From Ascarosepion bandense (taxonomy: Eukaryota; Mollusca; Cephalopoda; Sepiida; Sepiidae), in NCBI GenBank assembly GCA_037127315.1, contig JBBBDQ010000330.1:4767501-4831500 (forward strand): 64,000 nucleotides of DNA, read 5' to 3'. The position numbers and the translations under genes are program-made. This document shows positions 10,906 to 21,686 of the stretch, piece after piece (position 1 is the stretch's first letter; every line of letters starts with the position of its first letter). Below the pieces are notes generated by a model. It searched no databases, had not been told where the DNA came from, and saw only the letters and a program-made list of their open reading frames with translations.

Positions 10906-11360
10906 TTAAGCCTCTACCACCACCTATTCCTGATATACCTATAAATAACCACAATGTTATCAACAAAAAATTTTAATAATGTCTTATTAAAAACGAAAGC
11001 TGGGCCGATGGGTACTACCTTGATTAGCCTGGCTGAGAACCAAGTTTGATTGGAAATCCAAGTCACTCGCTATCTTATCAACATTTGCTTTTATCTGTCA
11101 TCATTGATATATGCTACAAATTAAACTAACAACTATTAAAGAATGAAAAATTTTGACCGATTTTGACATGTAGTTTTTTTTTCTTTCTTTCGTCGAAGTT
11201 GATCAATATTTTTTGTTCGCGCTAAATCTAAAAAAAAACACTATATAAAATTCACTATTTTTTATCCATAATGTTCAATATGTCAAAATTATTCAACTTT
11301 TGATAAGAAAAATCTCAGATTGATGTTAAAAATTGCCGTAAAACATTGATTTATTTAAGA
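10906..11360. other. unannotated spacer
   Basis: AT-rich, no gene recognised. Confidence 0.4.
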
Positions 11361-12084
11361 CTAGCAGTATAGCCCGGCGTTGCTCGTGTGTAATGAAAGC
11401 TTTAAAACTAATCCATGTTCCTGGAAGTCAGACTCTTTGGACGTTGGCACGAAAGACTAAAAAGCAATAGTTGTTTCCAGTTAAAGCGAAACCGTAGACT
11501 GAAAGAAAAATGAATAGATGTGAGTCAAATTTTGATTTCCTGCTATCGATATCAAATAAATTTTTTTTCGTCGAAAACTGAATTTTGGAGGCTAAATAAG
11601 TCCTCTGAGTAAATGGTATCATGGCTGAGACTAAGAACTACAATTATACCTACTTAGAGTCAAACCCAAAGCAAAACTAAATTAAAAGGGCTGCGAAAAC
11701 ACAGATATACAGGCAGATAAACAGACACACACACAAACATCTTGCCTTTTATATATATATATATATTATCGATTTCCTGCACTATTGTAAGAACTGCAAC
11801 CTTGAAACTTCTGAATATCGTTTCTTATGTCTTTGTCTATGAGTGTATGAAATTTGATTAAAATCGGATCACTCCTTCTATAAACCTATTTTTTCGATTA
11901 TCGATTTTCAATATTTATCGGGGGTACCTCGACACAAAACCTAGCTAAGAACACTCGCAGACGATTATAGTACAACTGTGTAAATTTTTAAGAAAATCGG
12001 TTCAGCCGTTTCGGAGTCTATAGATAACAGAGACACACACACACAGACAAAGTTCCATTTTTACATAAGTTTAGATTTAGATGA
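11361..12084 (-). mobile_element. Helitron-like element, copy B (full length type)
   Basis: About 724 bp from CTAGCAGTATAGCCCGGCG to TTTAGATTTAGATGA. It carries all blocks of copy C (29075-29830): GACGTTGGCACGAAAGAC, GGTATCATGGCTGAGACTAA, an (AT)n tract at 11750-11766, CTTCTGAATATCGTTTC, GGTACCTCGACACAAAA, CGGTTCAGCCGTTTCGGAGT and an (AC)-rich stretch near 12030. No coding sequence, so it must depend on enzymes in trans. Classification as Helitron-like rests on the CTAG terminus and GC-rich core. Confidence 0.65.
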
Positions 12085-12248
12085 AACGATCTATTAAGAC
12101 ATGTCGCTAATTTACATTTAGATACATTGTATTTATTTCAAATTTTTATAGTTGAATTGTTCACCTCAATTACATATGATCCATTATTGTACATAATTAG
12201 GTTACAATAAAATTCGTATTTTATATGAATACTACCTTATGATAATGT

Positions 12249-12253
<5 letters not shown>

Positions 12254-12280
<27 letters not shown>
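12254..12280. repeat. (AT)n microsatellite
   Basis: AT units directly at the edge of the next SINE. Confidence 0.9.
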
Positions 12281-12281
<1 letters not shown>

Positions 12282-12425
12282 TCATCCGCAGATATATCTG
12301 TTTCGCTTTATCGCAGCTCATCAGTACAGTTAGACATCCGATTGTTTCTAGTCAGTATTGAAACCCAACCGAATTGACATCAGTTGGCGATTCTACCTCT
12401 GAGATATGGGCGCTCGGTAGAGGAA
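12281..12425 (-). mobile_element. tRNA-derived SINE, second family
   Basis: Reverse copy of the element at 42275-42415. It contains the end GTCATCCGCAG...CTGTTTCGCT, the AGTACAGTTAGAC segment, a B-box-like TTGAAACCCAACCGAATTG and the A-box side CTACCTCTGAG. It begins immediately at an (AT)n tract, as does the other copy. It differs from the 308-bp SINE family in both head and body. Confidence 0.7.
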
Positions 12426-12574
12426 GGCGGAATGAACGATGCGTAGATGTGTGAGTAACTACTGTTAATATTATTAAATAAAAATGCACCCTCGGGCGAT
12501 GTCAAACCGGCATTAAATAAAATACTGCTTAAAATAAGCGGAGCTTCCACTCAAATATGTGCATCCCCTAAAAG

Positions 12575-12576
<2 letters not shown>
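12426..12576. other. unannotated spacer
   Basis: No gene; possibly repeat-derived but not recognised. Confidence 0.4.

Positions 12577-12639
<63 letters not shown>
12577..12639. repeat. (AT)n microsatellite
   Basis: About 31 AT units. Confidence 0.97.
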
Positions 12640-12640
<1 letters not shown>

Positions 12641-12693
12641 CTTTAAAACTTCGAGTAAAAACAATAAAACAATGAAATTTATTTGTATTATTA

Positions 12694-13107
12694 ATGATCT
12701 ATCTCTTCATATTGGGCACTAGGATTACAAATACTGCTTGTCTTAAAACTGTTATCGTTCAAAGAAGGATCTGCAATGTAATCGGTCCTAACTTTCAGTT
12801 ACTTTCTCACCAACATGACATGGCTTCTCTCTGTCTTTTCTACAAATATTTTCATGGCGAATGCTCTGACGAGCTTTATTTCTTAATGCTCCGACTACGT
12901 GAATTTAAGAGTGCTACAAGATTGCCAGTTAGGTCCCATAATTTTACCGTTAAAATAGATATATTTAACGTTCACTTCTACTCGAATAGTTTATTTCTCC
13001 CACTTCCCGCATGTGGAAATACCTTCCATTTACTTGATTCCTTGATAGCTAACTACAATCACCCAAAAATTATATTTAACGTCAATTGCTATCTTCTGTC
13101 ATTGTAA
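12694..13107 (+). pseudogene. Jockey/CR1-like LINE 3' fragment, diverged
   Basis: 137 open codons on the plus strand resembling the LINE C-terminus: VQRRICNVIGPNFQ, MASLCLFYKYFHGECSDEL, ATRLPVRSHNFTVK, FYSNSLFLPL and CGNTFHLLDSLIANYN. It is clearly more diverged than the copies at 24 and 28 kb (an old insertion or another subfamily), and upstream RT motifs are absent. Its 3' side faces the 3' end of the minus-strand LINE that begins at about 13126, a tail-to-tail arrangement. Confidence 0.7.
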
Positions 13108-13125
13108 ATATCGTTCATCTTAACC

Positions 13126-14028
13126 TGTTTTTTTTTTATAATCATATCGCTCCAAGCAAGGTATTTTACTGCCACTGTTGTGCAGGGGTTTACATAGGAG
13201 GAATGTTATGAGAGAGTGACAGGTTATAGGGGGCATCAGGAAGTGCGTAAGAGAAAGATGAGACTACTGATGAGAGTGGAGTGGACGGAGAAAGGAGCAT
13301 GAGAGAGAAGATACAGGTTAGTGGGATAGGAGATGACTATTGACTTTACATTTAAATTCTTGGAGATTGTATCTGTCGGGGAAGCAAGTAAACGGAAAGG
13401 AATTTCACAGGTGGGAAGTGCGAGAAAAGAAGCTGGTGGAGTAGAATTTAGTTTACATTTTATTGGTCTTACAGTAAAAGGGTGGGACCTAGTTGCTAAT
13501 CTTGTGGCTCGAGTAAATTCATATATAGGGGCACCAGTGAGCTAAGTTCATCGGAACAGAAGCCGTGAAAGTATTTGTAGAGACACAGGGAAGCCATATT
13601 GCGCCGGTGAGAAAGTGACTGTATCTGAGCTGCCAAGTCGGGATCGATCACATAACGGATTCTCCGTTGGATTTTGTCAAGGATCCCTAGGTGGATAGCA
13701 GGAGCACCCGAACAGATATGGCAGCGGTATTCAATGCACGGACGGATGGTAGATTCATATCTGTGAAAGATTGTTTCAAACGAGAACAACTACCTGGCCC
13801 TACACAGAGAACCGACCTTCTTAACATCGGATTTAGCTATGGGTTCTATATAGTCATTCCACTTGAGGTTTGTTGTGAGCGTTAACCCGAGGAGTCGCAG
13901 TGTTTTGCTTTCAGGGAGACTAGCCTGATCCATGCTAATGGTGGGTAGGAGCGATTGTCTGTGATGGTTAATAGATAGCAGTTTCGTTTTTGGAAGCATT
14001 AAAATTCACGAGCCATTTCCTACCCCAG
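13126..14028 (-). mobile_element. Jockey/CR1-like LINE, 3' half, interrupted by Tx1 insertions
   Basis: 3' half of a minus-strand LINE. The minus strand ends in the family 3' terminus (TTGCTTGGAGCGATATGATT). Two frames at 13790-13999 and 13496-13789 encode SKTKLLSINHHRQS-like, KKVGSLCRAR, YESTIRPCIEYRCHI, LGILDKIQRRIRYVID and MASLCLYKYFHGFCSDEL, with a frameshift and a small deletion between them. At 14028 the sequence stops exactly at ...TTTCCTACCCCAG and resumes at 21701. The remaining 5' part is at 21701-22335. Confidence 0.88.
14015..14028. repeat. target motif copy 1 (left of Tx1 array)
   Basis: ATTTCCTACCCCAG. Its partner on the right, at 21687-21700, is ATTTCTTACCCCAG (one difference). 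A 12-bp copy, TTCCTACCCCAG, also separates the two Tx1 elements at 15334-15345. This is the expected footprint of two insertions at one target. Confidence 0.85.
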
Positions 14029-15333
14029 ACGGCGCATGTCGAGAGAGGAGTATCGCTCTCATTGGTCTTGGGCGCCAGGTGCGGATTGGCTCAGCAACTC
14101 TGAGTTCTCTCTGACCTGGCGATTGGCTCGGAATGGTTTGTCTCTCAATGACAAGCGTTTCGCAATGGGCCTGGCGGATTTGCCAGATTGTGAGCGTTGC
14201 AACCTTGGAATCAAGGAGACGTCTGCGCACGCCTTCTTCCATTGTTCGCGCGTTCGCCCGTTGTGGGAGCGTGTCGGCGAGTTGACTGCTCGTATCGCGC
14301 CGCGTGAACTCGTGCCCATTGATCGCGCATACGCCTGTGACAAAGTGTCACCCCCGTACTCTGGAGTGAAGCGGATGGTGTTTCTGTCGCTACTGGCCAC
14401 GGCTAGAATGAAGATTTGGATGACGCGTCTGGAGGAAGTCTTGCGGGGCGACCGTCTTTGGATCAGGATCTAATCCGATATTTTGAGCACCAGCTCAAAA
14501 TGAAGATTAGAACTGAACGGAAACGGTTGACTCCGACAGACTTTGGCGAAAGGTGGATATATGCAGCGAGCCTGGTTCGCGTGACCGGGGCTAGCCTTGA
14601 TTTTCTCTTTTAGATCTGCTAGTCACATCGGGGTGGATTCCTTTGGAACCCCTCCCGTGGTTAAGGTAAGAATTCTTTTGTGTACCTAGTTAATGTGAGT
14701 GAATGTGTTTGTCCCGGCCTGTTCCCGGCTCCATTGCTTTTGTTATGATCCAGTTCGAGATTCCCACTGTCCATTGTTATTTTGTCCCGTTTTTCATTCT
14801 CGTCTGGGTCAGTATTATACATTCTCCAGCCCCCTTTATTTTTGTACCCTGTTTCTCCATTCCCCGTAGAAAGAGAGCTTCTTGATTTTGTCTTTTAGGC
14901 AGAATACAGCGGCCTCTTTGTTTTTGAGGGTGGGTTTGGGTCCAACTAACACCATGTATATATGTAATTTTGTTGAAATTGTTCTTTTTGTTTTGGGGAA
15001 TTTTTGTTTCTTTATACCCCCTCCCCATCATGTCATTTCATGTATAAAGTTTTAAAGTTATTTTTGTAAAATATTGTAAAAATCACAAATTTTTATGTAC
15101 ATTTGGGGCGTTTTGTAGGTCCCCAGTATGTTTTGTTGTATTTTGGTGTATGATAAGTATGAGTGTTGATGGACAAATTTTTATGGTGAGTGAGAAACAG
15201 TGTAACGTATTTAAGGGTCGTGATTCTGGTTAGCTAGGTATAGGATAGAGTACTTGAAGACCAACCCAAGTTTTGTTCCCCCTCCCCATTTTCGGCCTTG
15301 TGCCATAATTTTGTACTTGTACGAAATAAATCG
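14029..15333 (+). mobile_element. Tx1-clade LINE, 5'-truncated copy
   Basis: 3' end of ORF2 plus the whole 3' UTR. It aligns with 20385-21686 in the full copy through the stop codon and a shared UTR (GTGGATTCCTTTGGAACCC, the GCAGAATACAG block, TTTTGTTCCCCCTCCC, GGCCTTGTGCC, AATAAA near the end). Many substitutions separate the two UTRs, so this is not a recent duplicate of its neighbour. It starts ACGGCG directly after the target motif, the same six bases as the 5' end of the full copy at 15346. Confidence 0.88.
14036..14613 (+). pseudogene. ORF2 C-terminus of the truncated Tx1 copy
   Basis: Encodes the end of the RT protein: EEYRSHWSWAPGADWLSN, FSLTWRLARNGLSLND, the zinc-finger-like CERCNLGIKETSAHAFFHC (CX2C...HX4C), then SPPYSGVKRMVF. 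The frame breaks near 14455, where the full copy has extra bases, and resumes for EHQLKMKIRTERKRLTPTDF and LVRVTGASLDFLF before the stop. No RT or endonuclease core is present, so the fragment cannot mobilise anything. Confidence 0.85.
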
Positions 15334-15345
15334 TTCCTACCCCAG
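15334..15345. repeat. target motif copy 2 (between the two Tx1 elements)
   Basis: TTCCTACCCCAG, identical to the last 12 bases of the left copy (14017-14028). Confidence 0.85.
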
Positions 15346-15573
15346 ACGGCGTTTGTGGTCTTTGGCTAGGATCAAAGTGTAGTATCTGTTCCTTACCGAC
15401 TTGGGCGATATTGTCGTGAAGGCTTTTGCTATTCTTTTTTCCGTTCGGTGGCAACTGTTTCCACCTAAGTTCATTGCTCAGGCAGTGTGTTTCGCCAGTT
15501 GGGCTCTGGTACGGAGCGGAACACCGGGACAGTTGTTCTCAGTTTGGAAAGCGTTTTAGCCTCTTAGGAGGCA
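15346..15573 (+). promoter_or_regulatory. 5' UTR / presumed internal promoter of the Tx1 LINE
   Basis: 228 bp between the target motif and the ORF1 start. LINEs of this kind carry their own promoter here, but I recognise no specific motif. The role is inferred from position. Confidence 0.4.
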
Positions 15574-17500
15574 ATGGCCTCTGATAGGCCGGACTCACCT
15601 GTTCCCTCCACCTCGGTGGGGTGGAAGGAGGGGGAGTGGCAGCTACCACCTCGAGAAGCTCCCGCAGTACCAGCACTTCCAGGAACACCAGCGCAAGAAG
15701 CAGCAGTTCCGGGACCAGCAGTTTCAGCAGGACCCCCCATAGCCTCTACCTCCGGTTGGAAAGGAGGAAAGGTTAAAAAAAAGGGGGAAGAATATTACCA
15801 GGACCTGCAGCAGAAGTATGCGGACTACATTTCTGGCACGGAGCTGTTGTCTGTGCCGGAGGAGTTGGCGGCCATTGAGTCAAGGATCATATCCCTGCTA
15901 ACCAAAGACCTCAAGACGCACAAGTTTGTGGGGATCAGCAGGGATAGCATTGAAGATGCAATCAAGGCCCTGAATATTAACGCCAGGGCCGTTGCAAGAA
16001 GGAGCCACGCCATGTGGGATGTCCTGCTTGGCACGTCCGAGGAGGCCAAGCAGTTGGCTGGAGCGATTTTGGAAACAAAGACGCTCCAGTTCCAAACTGA
16101 ATACATGGGAACGCGGAAGACAAAAATAACTCTTCACGGCGTTCCCATGGACATTTCGGAAGACCACGTCGGCGCCTTTTTTGCAAAGTACGGAAAGGTC
16201 GCCGAGGTCTCTTCGTTGCGATCCAAGGCTGGATTCCTGACCGGAGATATGACCCTGCAGGTGACGGTAACCAGAAAGCAGTTTTCCGACATACCAAACA
16301 TCCTCACCTGCAGGGGGCGTTCAATTTTCGTCATAGTTGAGGGCAGAAGACCTTTCTGTTGGGTCTGTGGGGCGTCGGATCACGTCGCTAAGGCGTGCCC
16401 GACAAAGAATTCGGCCCCAAAGACCCAGCCAGCGAAGCAGCAGCAGGGAAAACCTGCAGAAAAGAAACCAGAAGCACCGACGGCGGCGAAAACTCCAGTA
16501 CCAGATAAGGATAACGAGTGGCATACAGTCGGGAAGAAGAAGGCTAAAACGCCTGCATCAGCAGATAAATCACCTTCACCGACCAAAACGCCCTCACCAC
16601 CTCAGTCGCCTTCGAGGTCAAGGGTGCCCTCATCACCCAAATCATCCATCAAACAGAGGAAGGCAAAAAAACCTCCCCAAAATGAGGACTCTGAGGAAGA
16701 ACCAAAGGAAGAACCAATGGAAACTCAGAGATCGTCGTCTTTGAAACGCGGCCGGGAGGAGGAAGAAGAACAGCAGGAGAATCCCAAAAGTCTGCGGAGA
16801 AGCAGAAGCAAAGAAAGGATTTCTACGTCACCCAAGTGCTCCTCGCTTCCAGCGTCTCCGGAGAGACAGACTTATGCACAAAAGGCGAGGAGCCTTCCCT
16901 CTTCCCCGCAGAAAGCTTCCCAGTCCCCAACCTTTAAATTGACCCCGCTGAAACCAGTTACTTTAACCCCCCACTCCCACCCCTTCTCCCATGCCCACTC
17001 CCACCGTAAGTCGGGCAAAAAAGAAAAAAGCCCTGCCCCAGGGGGAAGCACTGTTAAAAGTGGACGAAGACATCGCCACGGAGTGGTCAGCGCAAAGGCG
17101 CAAACTTTTGAAGCCACTCCTGAAGCTGACCACTGTTAATAAGTTATCAACAGAGGATCCCAGGAACTTTCCTCAGGCCCCAGGAGTGATTACCCTTGTG
17201 CGCAGTACCGGGGGTAACCTGAGGGTCTGGGATCACATTACGGAGGCGGAGAAGGTTTATCCAAAAATTTGTATGTTCAAAAACAATATGCCAGAACTCA
17301 AGAAAATGGCAAAAAATTGTGCTGGGAGGTTCCCTGTTTTGCTCCACCCCTGTCTTTATAGGGTGGTAAAACTAACCTACCCTACGGACGTCGGCGGGAT
17401 TGTCACAGACGGACGGATTACGTCCGATGTAGGAACGGGTTCCCTGGGACAATCCGTCGGGGTCCTGACTGCCAAAGATTTCCGTCCGGTATGTGACTAG
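15574..17500 (+). CDS. Tx1 LINE ORF1: RNA-binding protein with RRM-like fold and CCHC knuckle (frameshifted)
   Basis: First frame 15574-17139 (521 codons); a second frame, 16991-17500, most likely carries the true C-terminus. Residues 1-60 are Pro/Ala-rich. About residues 185-260 form an RRM-like domain (TKITLHGVPMDI, FFAKYGKVAEV, GRSIFVIVEG). The knuckle CWVCGASDHVAKAC (CX2CX4HX4C) is at 262-275. A long Ser/Pro/Lys/Arg-rich charged tail follows. Near 17010-17030 the tail turns into low complexity while the other frame begins a protein-like stretch (EDIATEWSAQRRKLL, NFPQAPGVITLVRST, LLHPCLYRVVKLTYP). This points to a one-base indel in the A-rich run CAAAAAAGAAAAAAG. ORF1 proteins coat the LINE RNA and chaperone target-primed reverse transcription. 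The start is the first ATG after the UTR, in context GGCAATGG. Confidence 0.85.
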
Positions 17501-17549
17501 ATAGCCTTTGTTGCTTGTTTTTTCTTTTTTCTCTTTTCAGATTTAAAAG

Positions 17550-20500
17550 ATGTCTATTAAGATAGCCAGCTTGAATGCGAGGGGCCTGAGGGATCGGGGT
17601 AAGGCGGCTCGCCTACTTCGTGACCTCTCGTCCTTCGGCGTGGATGTGGCCGCGATCCAAGAGACTCACTTTGTTTGCGAAGTCGACTCGTGTGTGCTGG
17701 CTAACGACTTTGTCGTCTATTCAGCATATGGGAGCCGGCATGCCAGAGGTGTTTCTTTGCTGGTCAAGCGTACCCTGGATGCGAGGATTGACCTTGTCCA
17801 TGTCGGTGCCGAGGGCCGGCTGATCGTGGCCGATATTGCAGTGAAAAGCAAGTCGTTCCGGTTGATTGCGGTGTATGCGCCCAACGATCAAGGTGAGCGA
17901 GTCTCTTTCTTTCGGCTGTTGGAGCCCTTCGTGATGGATTCAACACGGCTAATCTTAGTTGGGGACTGGAATGCCATCCTAACCCCCAAATGGGATAGAG
18001 GAAGGGGCGCTAGCGGGAGGAGTGGTGATCGTAGCCTGGTTGATCTGATCGGCGAATTTGGTCTCGTCGATAGATACCGGGTCGATCATCCGGAAGGGAG
18101 CATGTGGACGTGGGCGCTTAATTGGCCTTCTACCCGGGTATCTGCGTACCTGGATAGGATGTTAGTGAGAGTGGCCGACATAGACTTCTTAGAATGTCCA
18201 ACGTTCCACTGGTTAGGCTACACGGACCACAAACTCGTTTGTGCCCGTGTGGTGTTAGACTTTAGGCCTAGGATGGCTGGTTATTGGAAGTTCAACCAGT
18301 CCTTGCTGGACAGGCGGGACTTTCAGCGCCAGCTCATCAGCGTAGTTCAGCGGGCGTTAATTGGGCGAGTCATTGGGAATAAGTGGTGGGCTAGACTTAA
18401 GGATAGCATTAGGTCTTTCGCCACTCAATACAGCCAACGGCTCAACCTAGATAAGGCTAAGAAGGCGAAGACACTTAGAGATAACTTTTCCCGGGCGGAG
18501 GCTGGCGGTGATCCCCTAGAAATAGCCTTAGCTAAGGAGGCCTTTGAACGGTCGATTAGCGGTCGTTACATGGGCCAGGTAATTAGACATAAGTTAAGCA
18601 AGATGTCTTCCGAAGCTGTGAACATGGGCGCAGAACTGCGCAAGGAAGAAGTTCGTCGGAACGGCGATCGGTACATTCGAGAGGTGCGCGACCCGGAGGG
18701 GCATCTCCTGAGGTCCACTGACGACATGTGCGAGGCGTTCCAGCAGCATTTCGAACACCGGTTTACCAAGGAGCCTGGTCTCCGCGACGAGGAGTTTCGC
18801 AGCTATTTGGCTGACTTTCCCCGGCTTTTGCCGGCTGAAGCGGCTAGCTGCGAGGGAGAGATTACGGAGGACGAAGTCTACGCGGCTTTGAAGACGGTCG
18901 GCAGAGGCAAGTCGCCAGGTTTGGATGGTTTGCCCTATGAATTGTACTTGAAGCTGTCGCACATTTTTGTCCCGATCTTGACTGTCGTGTTCAACAACTG
19001 GTTCCGGCAGGGGTCCATCCCCAATCGGTTCACCAGGGGTGTGGTCACGCTTTTGAGAAAAGGCAAGAATGTTGGGGGGGGGGGATCTAGACGATTACAG
19101 GCCCATAACTTTGCTAAACACAGAGTTAAAGATTTTGGCCAAGATCCTGACGAATCGCTTGCAGCTAGTTGCCGAGTCTCTGTTGGGACCTGAACAGACT
19201 TGTGCTGTGAAGGGCCGAACAATTCAGAGCAACCTGCACTTGATCCGCACGATCGTAGAGGGAGTAGAAGACGACGAACGAGCTGCGCTGATCAATTTAG
19301 ATCAGTCCAAAGCATTTGATAGGGTTGACCATGGCTACCTGGCGGCTGTCCTGCAGGCTGCTGGATTCGAAACCGACTTCAGCCGCTGGATTAGTCCCCT
19401 GTATCGCTCCCCCACGGCTGTGGTGCAGGTGAACGGGAAGCTGTCGAGCGCTTTTGCGCTGTCTAGGTCGGTCCGACAGGGTTGTCCACTGTTGTCCTTA
19501 CTTTACGTCCTGACGTTGGAGCCCCTCCTTCGCAGGCTAAAGGACAGGGCGTGCAGTCCGGCCCTACGTGGAATTGCTGTCCCTGGTGGAGGCGCTCGAG
19601 CCAGGGTTTCTGCGTACGCCGATGACGTATCGGTTTTTGTGTCTTCTCACGGGGACATAAGAGCGGTACAGAAGGCGCTTGTACGGTTCGAACAGGTGAC
19701 TGGGGCCAAGATTAACCGCGACAAGTCGTCCGGCTTGCGGTTAGGTGCCTGGAAGGGAATCTCCCTCCCGGGGCCCTTCAGCTGGACGGACGGGCCGGTC
19801 AAGCTCCTCGGAGTTTGGTTTGGTCCGGACTTGCAGTTGGAGAAGAATTGGTCTGAAGTACAGGCAAAGGTCGTTGCGCTGGTCGAGATTTGGCAACGAA
19901 GGCGGTTGTCCTTAAAGGGCTTGGCGGAGGTGTGTGCCACATACCTCTTTCCCAAGATCCTTTACCGGCTGTCTGTACTTCCACTTTGTCAGGCGCTCGA
20001 GCGTCTGCTAATCTTTCTCTGGAGAGGACGCAGACATCACGTCGACAAACGTGTCTGTTACCAACGTCCGTGCAATGGGGGTCTGGGGGTGCCGCACTTG
20101 GTGAGCCACAAGCTTGCCTCGAGGTTGGCATTCCTTAGACGTGCGTTAATGGACGACGGTTTGCTTTCGGGGGTAGTGCGGGACGCGTTCCCGAGCCTCA
20201 CTATCACTCCCCCGATCTCGAGGTGCTGCCGTAAGCCTCGGGAGCAATCCAAGTTCATTCTCGAATGCCGCAAGGCCTTGATGGCCATTCCGCGGTCCAG
20301 TGACCTTTCACAGCCTAGGAAGCTCTTCTATCGAGGGCTAATGGAGGGTGTCGCGAAGGATCGACTCAGGAGGAAGCTCGGCATGACGGAGGGTGAATAT
20401 CGCTCTCATTGGTCTTGGGCGCCAGGATCGGAGTATCTCAGCAACCCTGAGTTTTCTTTGACCTGGCGATTAGCTCGGAATGGCTTGTCTCTCAATGACT

Positions 20501-20961
20501 CGCGTTTCATAATGGGCTCGGCGGATTTGCCGGACTGTGAGCGTTGCAACCTTGGTATCAAGGAGACGTCTTCGCACGCCTTCTACCATTGTGTGCGCGT
20601 TCGCCCATTATGGGATCGAGTCGGCGAGTTGACTGCTCGTATCGCGCCGCGGGAGCTTCTGCTCATTGATCGTGCATACGCTGTTGACAATGTGTCGCCA
20701 CCGTACTCTGGAGTGAAACGAATGGTGTTTCTAGTGCTACTGGCCACGGCTCGAATGGTGATATGGACGACGCGTCTGGAGGAGGTCTTGCGGGGTGGTC
20801 GTCTTTCACATCAGGATCTGATCAGATATTTTGAGCATCAGCTCAAAATGAAGATTAGAACTGATTGGAAACGATTGCACCCAACAGATTTCAGCGAAAG
20901 GTGGGTGACTGAGGCTAGCCTGGTTCGCGTGACTGGGGCTGGCCTTGATTTTCTTTTTTAG
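17550..20961 (+). CDS. Tx1 LINE ORF2: APE endonuclease / reverse transcriptase (one frameshift in a G run)
   Basis: First frame 17550-19193 and second frame 19069-20961, joined across an 11-G run at 19074-19084. The N-terminal 230 residues are an AP-type endonuclease with SLNARGL, AIQETH, VYAPND, VGDWNA, YLDRMLV and YTDHKLV (the usual Asn, Glu, Asp-Asn, Asp and Asp-His catalytic positions). The linker ends with RGKSPGLDGLPYELY. RT motifs: DDYRPITLLNTELKILAK, NLDQSKAFDRVDH, VRQGCPLLSLLYVLTLEP and the catalytic YADD (codons from 19615). The C-terminus has a CERCNLGIKETSSHAFYHC zinc-finger-like motif. It would cut target DNA and copy the LINE RNA in the nucleus. With the frameshift the intact polyprotein is not encoded. 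Confidence 0.92.
19074..19084 (+). other. G11 homopolymer that breaks ORF2
   Basis: Eleven consecutive G. Before it the frame starting at 17550 is coding; after it the next frame is. A one-base length change in the run (real mutation or sequencing error) explains the break. Confidence 0.85.
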
Positions 20962-21686
20962 ACCTGCTACGTCGCATCGGGTTGGATTCCTCTGGAACCC
21001 TTCCCATGGTTAAGGTTAGTACTCATTTGTGTTCCTAGTTAAGGTGTATGAATGTATGTCCTCGCCTGTTTCCCGGCACTCTGATTTTGTTATGATTCAG
21101 CGCTTGAACCCCTATTTCCCGTTTTATTTTTACCTCCGTTTTTGTCATGCCTGAATCAGAATTTTCTCATTCCCAACCCGAATTTTTTTGTGCTCCTCCC
21201 CATTCCCAGTAGAAAGAGTGTGGCTTGATTTTGTCTAACAGGCAGAATACAGTGACCTCTTTGTTTATTTGTGGGTGGGTTGGGACCAGCTAACCCAATG
21301 TTTTGTTTGTTCTTTTTGTTTCTTTTTATTTTGGCATGTTACATCATACCCCTTCTCCCCTGTGTCATTTCATTGCATTATTTTTAAAATATATATTTTT
21401 GTATGAAAAAATTATGGAAAAATGAATATTGTAAAAAGAAATTTTTATACACATTGGGTTTTTGTATAGATTCCCCGGAGTGTTTTGTGGTATTCTGGTA
21501 TATGATAGGTATGAGTGTCGAAGGATAACTTCTTTTGGTGATAGAGAAAAATTGTAACGTATGCTTGGGTCACGAATGAAATTAGCTAGGAATAAGATAG
21601 CGTACTGCACGACCAACCTCAGTTTTGTTCCCCCTCCCAAACTAGGCCTTGTGCCGCAATTGTGTAAGTCTTCACAATAAATACAC
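20962..21686 (+). other. 3' UTR of the full Tx1 LINE
   Basis: 725 bp, T-rich, with CT-rich tracts. An AATAAA lies at 21676-21681, about 6 bases before the end. There is no poly(A) tail at the junction with the target motif, as in several sequence-specific LINEs. Confidence 0.75.

Larger units (their letters stand above)
15346..21686 (+). mobile_element. full-length Tx1-clade LINE
   Basis: A 6.3-kb non-LTR retrotransposon, complete from ACGGCGTTTGTGGTC at the 5' end to AATAAATACAC at the 3' end. Order: 5' UTR (15346-15573), ORF1, a short spacer, ORF2 with endonuclease and RT, 3' UTR (20962-21686). Its coding part is much richer in G+C than the host DNA, consistent with a fairly young insertion. 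Tx1-clade placement comes from the RT (YRPITLLNTELKILAKIL, LDQSKAFDRVDHGYL, RQGCPL). The element sits in a Jockey-like LINE on the opposite strand. It has two frameshifts, so this copy is probably inactive. Confidence 0.92.

Noticed and set aside
14059..14400. 113-codon minus-strand frame opposite the Tx1 fragment
   Set aside because: Shadow of the plus-strand ORF2 coding sequence; no protein features.
17010..17030. Programmed -1 frameshift site in ORF1 (A AAA AAG)
   Set aside because: The heptamer is present, but the frame change needed is +1, so a -1 slip would not join the frames.
15825..17117. Several minus-strand frames of 60-106 codons opposite ORF1
   Set aside because: Antisense shadows of the GC-rich ORF1.
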